From NCBI RefSeq assembly GCF_037031285.1, contig NZ_JAYEZO010000001.1, positions 248,001 through 312,000 on the forward strand: DNA of 64,000 nucleotides. The letters run 5' to 3'. A model generated the notes under the pieces. It saw nothing but the letters and a program-made list of their open reading frames with translations. It was not told the DNA's origin and did no database searches. The DNA is from Halobellus sp. LT62 (GTDB lineage Archaea > Halobacteriota > Halobacteria > Halobacteriales > Haloferacaceae). Shown here one piece after another: positions 33,265 through 42,600 of the stretch (position 1 is its first letter; each line of letters starts with the position of its first letter). A program made the translations under genes and the position numbers.

Positions 33265-33773
33265 GGTCCACCTCCGAGGTCGGGAAGAGCCACCCAAGGG
33301 ATGCAATCATCGATTGTCAACCGAATTCCAGCGTCACTTTTTGAATGCATAGGCGATACCTCCGGGCGTCATTGAAGCAAGCAGGATGCTTTGTTATGTG
33401 TTACCAACACTCATTTGAGGGCGGAAGCGGGGATATGATATAGAACTAATGACACTACTATCGAAACGAGTAACCAAACGACTCAAAAGTTTAGTCGAAC
33501 ATTTCTGATTGTTACCTTTTCCTTATAAGACATCTTGTCAGATAGATTGTCCCATTGGAACGTTATGAGCTCCCGACTTTCATCCGAAGCCGAAGACGCT
33601 TGAAGAGGCTACGAACATCCACGATTTGAGGAAAGGGGAGTAGCACCTCGATTCAGCGTAACACGGCCCGCGGCAACTATTACGGCTGTTCCACGCGCAC
33701 GGGCGCGCTGTCCGCTGATTTGGGGAATTCGAGCGCGAAAGGTTTAGGCCGACCCCTCACCTATCGCCGCCTA
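33265..33773. other. Low-GC intergenic region, probable remnant of foreign DNA
   Basis: 509 nt, clearly A+T-richer than average, with no gene longer than 20 codons. Two tiny ORFs with stops are visible (19 codons from 33449 and 13 codons from 33565). It contains the lipoprotein promoter and, at the right end, a TTTAGG box A (33743-33748) 30 nt before topA. Nothing resembles a transposase or integrase. Confidence 0.55.
33743..33748 (+). promoter_or_regulatory. Box A of topA
   Basis: TTTAGG, 30 nt before the topA ATG; fits leaderless initiation and supports the ATG at 33774 over the upstream in-frame one. Confidence 0.45.
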
Positions 33774-36362
33774 ATGAGCCAGGGCCCCGAACTCATCATC
33801 ACCGAGAAGGACAACGCCGCTCGGCGCATCGCGGACATCCTGAGCGGCGGGTCCGCCGAGGCCGATCGGCGCAACGGCGTGAACGTCTACAAGTGGGGCG
33901 GCAAGCGCTGCATCGGCCTCTCGGGTCACGTCGTCGGCGTCGACTTCCCGCCGGAGTACAACGACTGGCGCGACGTCGAGCCCGTCGAGCTGATCGACGC
34001 GCCGATCGACAAGCACCCGACCCAAGAGAACATCGTCTCGGCGCTCCGACTGCTGGCACGGCGCGCCGGCCGCGTCGTCATCGCGACAGACTACGACCGC
34101 GAGGGCGAACTCATCGGCAAGGAGGCGTACGAACTCGTCCGCGAGGTCAACGAGGACGCTCCGATCGACCGCGTGCGCTTCTCTTCGATCACCGACAACG
34201 AGGTGATCGACGCGTTCGAGAACCCCGACGAACTCGATTTCAACCTCGCCGCCGCGGGCGAAGCCCGCCAGATCATCGACCTCGTCTGGGGTGCGGCGCT
34301 GACGCGCTATCTCTCGCTGTCGGCCCGGCAGCTCGGCGACGATTTCATTTCCGTCGGCCGCGTGCAGGGACCGACGCTGAAGCTCATCGTCGACCGCGAG
34401 CGCGAGATCGAGGCGTTCGACCCCGAGGACTACTGGGAGCTGTTCGCCGATCTGGAAACGGCCGACGAGGCGGAGAACGGCTCCTTCGAGGCGCAGTACT
34501 TCTACCTCGACGAGGACGACAACGAGGCCGAGCGCGTCTGGGACGAGGACGAGGCCGAGCGCGCCTACGAGACCTTGGAAGTGGCGTCGACCTCGGTCGT
34601 CGACTCCGTCCGGCGGCGCACGCGGACGGACGACCCGCCCGCGCCGTTCAACACGACCCAGTTCATCCGCGCCGCCAGCTCGATCGGCTACTCCGCTCAG
34701 CGGGCGATGAGCATCGCCGAGGACCTCTACACCGCTGGCTACGTCACCTACCCGCGGACCGACAACACCGTCTACCCCGAGGACCTCGATCCCCGGGAGC
34801 TCTTGGACGCCTTCACCGGCACGCGGGACTTCGGCGACGACGCGACCTCGCTGCTCGATCAGGAGGAGATCGAGCCGACCGCGGGCGACGAGGAGACGAC
34901 CGACCACCCGCCGATCCACCCGACCGCGGAGCTTCCGAGCCACTCGGACCTCACCGAGGACGAGTGGGAGGTGTACGAACTCGTGGTTCGAAGATTCTTC
35001 GCGACCGTCGCCGAGTCGGCCACGTGGGAGCACCTCCGCGTCGTCGCGACCGTCGGCGACGACGAGAAACTCTCGCTGAAGGCCAACGGCAAGCGCCTCG
35101 TCGAACCGGGCTACCACGCGGTCTATCCGTACTCGAACGCCAGCGAGTCCTTCGTCCCCGACGTCACCGAGGGCGAGGAGTTGGCCGTCACCGAGACGCG
35201 GCTCGACGCGAAGCAGACCCAGCCCCCCCGCCGCTACGGCCAATCGCGGCTCATCGAGACGATGGAGTCGATGGGGATCGGAACGAAGGCGACCCGCCAC
35301 GACATCATCCAGAAGCTCTACGACCGCGGGTACATCGAGAGCGACCCGCCGCGGCCGACCCGGCTGGCCCGCGCCGTCGTCGAGGCGTCCGAGGAGTTCG
35401 CCCACCGGATCGTGAGCGAGGAGATGACAGCCCAACTGGAGCGGGATATGCAGGCGATCACCAGCGGCGACGCCACCTTAGAAGAGGTGACAGACGAGTC
35501 CAGAGAGATCCTCGAAGCGGTCTTCGAGGGACTGATGGAGTCGGGTGAAGACGTCGGCGAGCACCTCCAGAAGTCACTGAAAGCCGACAAGACCGTCGGG
35601 GAGTGTCCCGAGTGCGGCGGCGATCTCGTGATCAGAAAGAGCCGCCGCGGCTCGTACTTCATCGGCTGCGATTCGTACCCCGACTGTACCCACACGCTGC
35701 CGCTGCCGTCGACCGGCAAGCCGCTCCTGCTGGAGGAGACCTGCGAGGAGCACGGCCTCGCGCACGTGAAGATGCTCGCCGGGCGGAAGACGTTCGTCCA
35801 CGGTTGCCCGCTGTGCAAGGCTGAGGAGGCCGACGAACAGGAGGACCTCGTGATCGGCCCGTGTCCCGAATGCGGGGGCGAACACGACGAGGGCGCGACG
35901 CCGGAGGCGTCGAGAAGCGAAGGCGGCAACGCCGCCGACGCGGGCGGCGAACTCGCGATCAAGCGCCTCCGCTCGGGCTCGCGGCTCGTCGGCTGCACGC
36001 GCTATCCCGACTGCGACTACTCGCTGCCGCTGCCCCGCCGGGGCGACATCGAGGTGACGGAGGAACGATGCGAGGAGCACGACCTCCCGAAGCTGCGGAT
36101 CGTCTACGACGACGAGGACCGCGAGCCGTGGGAGCTCGGCTGTCCGATCTGCAACTACCGGGAGTACCAGGCCGAACAGAGCGCGAGCGGCTCCGATCTC
36201 GAAAGCGTGAGCGGAATCGGCGAAAAGACCGCGGAGAAGCTGAAGAACGCGGGCGTCGAGGACGTCGCGTCGCTGAAGGAAGCCGAGCCCGACGCCGTCG
36301 CCGACCGAGTCGACGGCGTCGGTCCCGACACGGTTCGGGAGTGGCAGGCGAAAGCCGACTGA
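33774..36362 (+). CDS. topA: DNA topoisomerase I (type IA) with zinc ribbons and HhH tail
   Basis: 862 aa. TOPRIM domain (IITEKDNAARRIADIL ... DYDREGELIG with the acidic DxDxE-type site), catalytic domain with active-site Tyr326 in GYVTYPRTDN, and the toroidal region to about residue 600. Then several C4 zinc ribbons (CPECGGDL...CDSYPDC; CPLCK; CPECGGEHDEG...CTRYPDC; CPIC) and a C-terminal helix-hairpin-helix (about 807-862, SVSGIGEKTAEKLKNAGV). Relaxes negative supercoils. The HhH tail is the same module as in the acidic protein at 10278-11081. Start ATG at 33774 set by the promoter. Confidence 0.95.
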   Translation: MSQGPELIITEKDNAARRIADILSGGSAEADRRNGVNVYKWGGKRCIGLSGHVVGVDFPPEYNDWRDVEPVELIDAPIDKHPTQENIVSALRLLARRAGRVVIATDYDREGELIGKEAYELVREVNEDAPIDRVRFSSITDNEVIDAFENPDELDFNLAAAGEARQIIDLVWGAALTRYLSLSARQLGDDFISVGRVQGPTLKLIVDREREIEAFDPEDYWELFADLETADEAENGSFEAQYFYLDEDDNEAERVWDEDEAERAYETLEVASTSVVDSVRRRTRTDDPPAPFNTTQFIRAASSIGYSAQRAMSIAEDLYTAGYVTYPRTDNTVYPEDLDPRELLDAFTGTRDFGDDATSLLDQEEIEPTAGDEETTDHPPIHPTAELPSHSDLTEDEWEVYELVVRRFFATVAESATWEHLRVVATVGDDEKLSLKANGKRLVEPGYHAVYPYSNASESFVPDVTEGEELAVTETRLDAKQTQPPRRYGQSRLIETMESMGIGTKATRHDIIQKLYDRGYIESDPPRPTRLARAVVEASEEFAHRIVSEEMTAQLERDMQAITSGDATLEEVTDESREILEAVFEGLMESGEDVGEHLQKSLKADKTVGECPECGGDLVIRKSRRGSYFIGCDSYPDCTHTLPLPSTGKPLLLEETCEEHGLAHVKMLAGRKTFVHGCPLCKAEEADEQEDLVIGPCPECGGEHDEGATPEASRSEGGNAADAGGELAIKRLRSGSRLVGCTRYPDCDYSLPLPRRGDIEVTEERCEEHDLPKLRIVYDDEDREPWELGCPICNYREYQAEQSASGSDLESVSGIGEKTAEKLKNAGVEDVASLKEAEPDAVADRVDGVGPDTVREWQAKAD

Positions 36363-36461
36363 TCGGCCGTCGCAGTCGAGCGCGCGTTGGAGTCGACCTC
36401 ACACCCGAGTCGACCTCGCACCCGAATCGACTCGCTCCCGACGTCGCCTTCGCCGCGCAGC

Positions 36462-37400
36462 TCAGACTGCGATTTCGGTTTCGTGCGCCGCGGCGGCGAG
36501 TGCGTCTCTGACCCGTTCCGCGCCCGGAAGCTCGGCGGACTCCGCGACGTTCTCCATCAGCACGGTCTCGGAGGGGAAGAGGTGTTCTCCGAGGATGAGC
36601 CCGTGCTCTCTCGCGGTCGACCCCGTCATCGTCAGGTAGACGCCGAGCCCGGCGTCGGCGACCGCGGCCTCCTCCTCGCGGTCGTCGTCGGGGTACGTGA
36701 AGGAGACGCCCTCTAGCGGTCGCAGTCCGAGTACGGCTTCGACGAGCCGTTCGTACCGCGGCGAGATGCACAACTCGCCCTCGTAGTCCGCGACGAACTC
36801 CCGGTCGAGATCGGCACCGGGTGGCAGAATCTCCGGGCGGGCCATCAGCGTGTGATACACCGTGTCGCCGAGCCCGGAGACGACGCGGACGTCCGTGTTC
36901 TTCGGGTCGATTCGAGCGTTGACGTCGGCCAGCGACTCGACGCCCTCCGATTCGAGTTCGACGACCTCCTCTAAGACGAGGTCGGCGCTGTCGAACCCGA
37001 GACCGAACTCGTGGGTGCGGAGCGCGCGGAACGGCTCCTCGCGGCCGACGAACTGGACGGGAACGCCGTCGATGTCGACGGTGAGGCTGTCGAAGACGAT
37101 TCGACGGGGCATCCCCTGGCGGTCGTCGCGCAGCAGGGTGTACTCCGGGGCGTAGTCGTCGTCGAGATCGGAGTAGGTGGCAAGTCGATGGTAGATATCG
37201 GCTTCGGGTTGGGTATGGCCCTTCGTGATCGCTTTCTCGTGTCGCAGCGTCGAGATGATCTCGTCGGCGACGTCTTCAGCGTCGTCGGCCCCACCGGCCG
37301 TCGAGCGGAGCGCTGCGACGTCGGCGACGCGTTCGAGAACGGCTTCGAGGGGTCGGCCCTTGCGCGGGACGGCGACGCGAATCGCCTCCGTCTCAGTCAT
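36462..37400 (-). CDS. Unrecognised protein with HisG-like N-terminus
   Basis: 312 aa, acidic, soluble. The first strand and loop (AIRVAVPRKGRPLEAVLERV) resemble the N-terminus of ATP phosphoribosyltransferase HisG (VAVPNKGRL in haloarchaea), and the closing segment (HLFPSETVLMENV) could be a binding-protein-fold helix-strand. The middle differs: REEPFRALRTHEFGLGFDSADLVLEEVVELES and EGELCISPRYERLVEAVLGLR. The catalytic E/TG-type loop of HisG is not visible. It may be a distant HisG-fold protein, such as a regulator or an enzyme on another nucleotide; I do not assign a function. ATG at 37400; convergent with topA. Confidence 0.7.
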   Translation of the reverse strand: MTETEAIRVAVPRKGRPLEAVLERVADVAALRSTAGGADDAEDVADEIISTLRHEKAITKGHTQPEADIYHRLATYSDLDDDYAPEYTLLRDDRQGMPRRIVFDSLTVDIDGVPVQFVGREEPFRALRTHEFGLGFDSADLVLEEVVELESEGVESLADVNARIDPKNTDVRVVSGLGDTVYHTLMARPEILPPGADLDREFVADYEGELCISPRYERLVEAVLGLRPLEGVSFTYPDDDREEEAAVADAGLGVYLTMTGSTAREHGLILGEHLFPSETVLMENVAESAELPGAERVRDALAAAAHETEIAV

Positions 37401-37478
37401 TGTCGAACGCACGGGACCGCGGGGTAAACCGGTTGCGCTTCGCCGATTAGCGGACGCTCTTCTTCCCTCGTCGGACAG

Positions 37479-39293
37479 TCACTCCTCGCCGGGCGGCCCG
37501 AACGCGTTGTTGAGGCGGTCGCGGAACGTCTGCAGCTCCTCGATCTCGGCCTCGATCGAATCGATCCGGTCGAGGTCGGCAGACAGCGCGGACACCTCCG
37601 CGCGTAGCTCGTCGAGTTCTGCTTCGAGCGACTCCTGTACGTCGACGACGTCCCCGTCGATCGCGGCGATGTCCTCGCGAACGTCACCCATCTCCTCGTC
37701 GAGCCGCGTCACGTGCGCGCCCAGCTCGTCGATGTCCTCGCTCACGTCGTCGACCGACGCGGCCACGTCCTCGACGTCCGCCGCGACGTCTCCGACGTCG
37801 TCGACAACGGCTTCGACCTCCGTCTCGACGCTTCCGACTCGGTCCGTCGTCGCCTCGACCTGCGATTCGATCCCCTCAGCGCGCTCGTGGAGTTCGCCGA
37901 CGCCCGCGACGGCGGTCTCGGCGTCCGCCGCGACGTCGTCGAGCCGCGTTTCGAGCGCTCCGACCCGCTCGTCGACGGCGTCGACCGTCTCGTCGACCCC
38001 GCTGACGTCGTCGCGGAGTTCCTCGCGGTCGGCCGCGGCGTCCTCGATGTCGTCTCGCAGGCCGTCGAGTTCCTCGTCGATCTCGGTCAGCTCGGTGTCG
38101 AGCCGTTCGACCAGCTCCGCGCCGGTTCCCTCCTCGTCGATGAACTCGGCGATCGCGTCGGCGTAGGCGTTGAGATCCTCCATCTGCGCCTGCACCCGAC
38201 GGAGCCGGACGTCGGCGCTCCGTGGCAGCCCGGCGTCGAGTTCCTCGCGGAGCACGTCGAGGTCGTCCTCGTCGACGCCGCCCGATCGGATCTCCGCGGC
38301 GAGTGTCGCCGCCAGTCCGTCCGCGGCGTCGCCGGCTCCGGCTCCCGTCGGTTCGACTTCGCTCTCCGCCGATTCGGCTTCTTCCTCGACTGATTCGGCG
38401 GCGGCCGTCTCGCCCGTCGAGTCGTCGACGTGGGCCTCGACGTCGACGTACTCGTCCGCCGTGGATTCCTCCGATCCCCCCTCGACTTCTTCGGAGTCGG
38501 CCAGTCCGACTGCTGCGTCGTCGTCTTCTGTCTCGGTCGCTGGTGCACCCACGCTCTCAGCATCGAGTGTCTCCTCGTCCTCGGCGTCGGGTGTCTCCTC
38601 GCTCTCGCCACCGCGTTCCTCCCGGACGGCGGGCGTCAGGTCGGCTTCGAGCGCTCGCGGCGTCGCGGTCGGTTCGGCACTCGCGTCGGTATTGTCGCTC
38701 GCTGTAACTCCTTCCGCTGCTGCCCCGTCCGCTGTCACGCCCTCTCTCTCACCGTCAACTTCGGTGTCGTCTTCGTCCGACGTCCGCTCGTCGGCTTCTG
38801 GGTCGACAGTCGATTCGGAGACGAGACGGCCGTTCCCCTGCAGCGCATCGCGAACGAGTTGGCTCCGATCGGCCCCGAGGATGTCCTCGACGTCGCGGGC
38901 GGCGTCTTCGCTCCCAGTCTCGCCCGGCGCGGGCGGGCGTTCGAGGATCGGCTCGCCGAGGAATCCCGAGACGTCGGTGGACTGGTCCAAGCGGATACCG
39001 TACACCGTGACCGTCTCCTCGCCGGGATCGAGCGTGCGCTCGTACTCGACGCGGTGGTCTTTGTACGCGGTCCAGTTGTCGCTCTCGTAGTCGGGGTGGA
39101 ACCCGACGCTCTCCATCGGGAAGTCTTCCGGGATCTGGTCGACCAGCCGGATGTGCGCCGGTGCGTCGCTCTCGGACGTCACGCGGAACTTGACCGCGGG
39201 GACCGGGAACTCGTCGCCCTCGAACGACTTCTCGACGCGCACCTCTTCGTCTGCGACGGAGACCGTTCGATCGGCGTCGGACTCGTGACTCAT
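37479..39293 (-). CDS. Large acidic coiled-coil protein with N-terminal beta domain
   Basis: 604 aa. Residues 1-115 form a beta-rich domain (VEKSFEGDEFPVPAVKFRVTSE ... DFPMESVGFHPDYESDNWTAYK), like haloarchaeal immunoglobulin-type receptor modules. Residues about 130-330 are an extremely acidic low-complexity linker. Residues about 340-590 are a long coiled coil with heptad and 11-residue periodicity (many V-x-x-V-x-x-x-V-D). It has no signal peptide or membrane segment and sits divergent from pilB with 339 nt between. It may be a cytoplasmic scaffold or tether for the pilus machinery; that is position-based inference only. Confidence 0.8.
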   Translation of the reverse strand: MSHESDADRTVSVADEEVRVEKSFEGDEFPVPAVKFRVTSESDAPAHIRLVDQIPEDFPMESVGFHPDYESDNWTAYKDHRVEYERTLDPGEETVTVYGIRLDQSTDVSGFLGEPILERPPAPGETGSEDAARDVEDILGADRSQLVRDALQGNGRLVSESTVDPEADERTSDEDDTEVDGEREGVTADGAAAEGVTASDNTDASAEPTATPRALEADLTPAVREERGGESEETPDAEDEETLDAESVGAPATETEDDDAAVGLADSEEVEGGSEESTADEYVDVEAHVDDSTGETAAAESVEEEAESAESEVEPTGAGAGDAADGLAATLAAEIRSGGVDEDDLDVLREELDAGLPRSADVRLRRVQAQMEDLNAYADAIAEFIDEEGTGAELVERLDTELTEIDEELDGLRDDIEDAAADREELRDDVSGVDETVDAVDERVGALETRLDDVAADAETAVAGVGELHERAEGIESQVEATTDRVGSVETEVEAVVDDVGDVAADVEDVAASVDDVSEDIDELGAHVTRLDEEMGDVREDIAAIDGDVVDVQESLEAELDELRAEVSALSADLDRIDSIEAEIEELQTFRDRLNNAFGPPGEE

Positions 39294-39632
39294 AGGCCAC
39301 CTTACCCAAACGGCTCACATAAAACAACCGGGCAAAATACCGCTCGTGATAGCGGACCCGACCTCACACTCCGTAACGGATCCGACTTCGAACTCCGTAG
39401 CGGACCCGATCTCCACCTCGGGTCGCGGCCGTCCGTTCTCTCATCGCGGTTGTCAGTTTTCACTCACTCGATCGGACGCCATCGTGCGATCGGATGAACA
39501 CTCAGCTACAACCGCTACTATCTTCCGGTCGAACGTTCACGCGCACAGACATTTATTTCACGGCATCTCCGAGATTAATTCAGTGATAATTGGGGAGAAG
39601 TCTTTTTCCGTGCGGCCACCGACGCCAGAACG
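39294..39632. promoter_or_regulatory. Intergenic region before pilB with three 24-bp direct repeats
   Basis: 339 nt between divergent genes. Three adjacent, imperfect 24-bp direct repeats lie at 39350-39373, 39374-39397 and 39398-39421, each T-(A)-(A/G)-CGGA-(C/T)-CCGA. They are contiguous, so no spacers. The right half (39540-39625) is A+T-rich with possible box A elements (CATTTATTT near 39548; CTTTTTCC near 39603). The repeats could be an operator of the pilus operon or of the coiled-coil gene. Confidence 0.6.
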
Positions 39633-42600
39633 ATGGCAAGCGACGACGACGCGTCGTCATCCGATCCCGAACGGGACGGCGACGACGCGTTGGAGGGCGA
39701 CGGGGACGAGCGCCCGTCGACTCGCGAGGGGGACGCCGTCGATCCGGATGCCGGAACGTCGGGCGCGGATGGGGCTGGGGGGCTTCAGCCGACCGACGAC
39801 GCGGAGCCACCGGCGGACGGATCGACCACACCGCCGACGGCGGAGTCCGACCGACCGTCGGATCAGCCCTCGGATACCGGCGAGGCCGACGGCTCCGCGA
39901 CGGCGGACGCCGCGCCCGACGACACCGAACTCGGCGGGCCGCGCGTCGCCGTCGACGAGTACACGTGGGCCGACTTTCTGGACGAGTACGGCGTCGACGG
40001 CGACGTCGAGACGCTGTACGACGGATTCGACCCGCGGGCGTACTCCGGCGAGGACGCCGAGAACGCGCGCTGGGACGACGGCGTCGAGATCCCCGAGCCC
40101 ACCCGCGAAGACTGGGACGAGGTCAGCGTCGACGCCGAGTCTCAGCTCGGGTTCCACCCCGTCGACACCGAAGACGAGTTCGTCTCGGCGATCGGCGAGG
40201 CACAGCGAATTCAGGGGGAGTTCGAGGCGTTCTGCGACCCCGAGACGACGCCCGTCGTCAAGGACGTCTGGCTCTGGGAGCACTACAAGCGCGAGTACTA
40301 CTACGAGGCCGACGGGTCGCGACCGCGGGACGGCGACGGCGAGATCGAGCGGTTCGACGAGACCGAGGCGCTGGGGTTCGATCCCGACGCGATCGAGGAC
40401 GTGCTCGCCCACGGCGCGAAGCGCGCCGAGGAACTCGACGAGGTCGTCGAGGAGCGCACCGTCGACGTGAACCCCGACCTCGACGAGGACGCCTTCTTCA
40501 GCGACGCGCGGGGGGCGACGACGGTTGTCAACCGCTACGACCTCGAAAAGGCCGTTCCGATGGAGAAGAAGACCCACTTCAGAGAGGTCGAGCGTTACTG
40601 GGTCAACGAACCGCACTCGTTCGTGATCATCTTCCACTCGACGAAGGAGAACGAGAAGAAGTACTACGCGATCGAGCCGCATCAAAACCGGCTCGAGGCC
40701 GACTTGGCGGAGTACCTGACCGGGAAGCTCCGGACGGCGATCAAATACGACGACGAGAGCGTCGTCGGAGGGGGCCCCGACACTCGCCGAGGGGTCATCG
40801 AACAGCAGTCGCTGGAACTGCTCGAACGGTACAACCTCTATCAGGTCCCGGAGAACCCCCGGGAGACGGGACTGTCCGTTCTGACGGCGCGAAACGACGC
40901 CACCGCGGGCGAGGCGGGCGAGGCGGGTGAAGCAGACGGAACGGGATTCCTCTCGAAGTTCGAGTTCGACCTTCCGTTCGGGAGTGGCGACGGCGGGGAG
41001 GACGCGGCCGGCGACACCGAGGCCGACGCGTCGGAAGCGTCGACGACCGCCTCTACAGCGACCGACGGGGGCGCGGCTCGGTCAGCGTCACCGGGGTCGT
41101 TGGCGTCAATCGCCCGCTCGTTGGGACTGCGCGAAGGCTCTCTCGGCGGCCACCTCGATGGGCTCCTCGCGGCAGGCGAATCCGAGCCCGACGACCCGTC
41201 GCTCGACGGCATCGCCGCACGGCCGGAACCGGCCGTGCTGGCGGAGGATTCGACCGACCTGACCGACTACCAAGTCGAGAAGCTGCTGTACGTCCTCCGA
41301 CGGGACTTCATCGGCTACGAGCGCATCGATCCGATCAAACACGACGTCAACGTCGAGGACATCTCCTGCGACGGGTACAACTCGCCGGTGTTCGTCTACC
41401 ACTCCGACTACGAGCAGATCATCTCGAACATCTACCACGGCGAGGACGAGCTGGACGACTTCGTCGTCAAACTCGCCCAGCGGTCCGGAAAGGGGATCTC
41501 CAAGCGGCGGCCGCAGGTCGACGCGACGCTTCCGGACGGCTCTCGCGCGCAGCTCACGCTCGGCCGCGAGGTGTCTGATCACGGGACGAACTACACCATC
41601 CGGCAGTTCAAGGACGTCCCGTTCACGCCGATCGACCTCATCAACTGGAAGACGTTCTCTCTCGAGGAAATGGCGTTCCTCTGGCTCTGCATCGAGAACG
41701 ACAAGAGCCTCATCTTCGCCGGCGGGACGGCCTCCGGGAAGACGACCTCGCTGAACGCGGTGTCGCTCTTCATCCCCTCGAACTCGAAGATCGTCTCGAT
41801 CGAGGACACCCGCGAGGTCGAGTTGCCGCAGCGGAACTGGGTCGCCTCCGTCACGCGCCCGTCGTTCAGCGACGACGACCGCGGCGACGTCGACGAGTTC
41901 GACCTGCTGGAGGCGGCGCTCCGACAGCGCCCCGACTACATCGTGATGGGCGAGATCCGCGGCGAGGAGGGGCGGACGCTCTTTCAGGTGATGAGTACCG
42001 GGCACACGACGTACACGACCTTCCACGCCGACAGCGTCGGCGAGGTCCTCAAGCGGTTCACGACCGATCCGATTAATGTCTCAAAGACGATGTTCACCGC
42101 GCTGGATCTCGTCTCGATCCAGACGTCGACCCGCGTGCAGGGCAACAAGGTGCGGCGGAACAAGTCCTTAACCGAAATCAACCACTACGACGCCGAGAAC
42201 GACGAGATCAACGTCCAAGACGTCTACCAGTGGCAGGCCGAGGGCGACGAGTTCCTCAAGATGGGCTCGTCGAACACCCTCGAAGATGTCCGCTTCGACC
42301 GCGGCTGGACCAGAGCCGAACTCGACGACGAGCTGTTCAAGCGGCACGTCGTGCTCGCGTACCTGATCGACCGCGGGCTCAACACGTACTCGCAGGTCGC
42401 GGCGACGCTGCAGGCGTTCATCAACGATCAGGAGACGATCCTCGCGCTGATGGCCCGCGACGACCTCGAACGCAGCCTCGAAGACCTGCGAGAGATGGAA
42501 TCGGTCGAGATCAACGTCGATCCCGAGAAGGAGGAGATGGTCCCCCGGCCTAGTCCCGGCGAAGAGATCCGAGATGTCTGTGCGGAGATCCTCGACCGCG

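Noticed and set aside
33265-33773. Insertion sequence remnant before topA
   Set aside because: No terminal inverted repeats, target duplication or transposase similarity could be seen; only the base composition is odd.
39350-39421. Repeats upstream of pilB as a CRISPR array
   Set aside because: The three units are contiguous and imperfect with no spacers, and there are no cas genes in the window.
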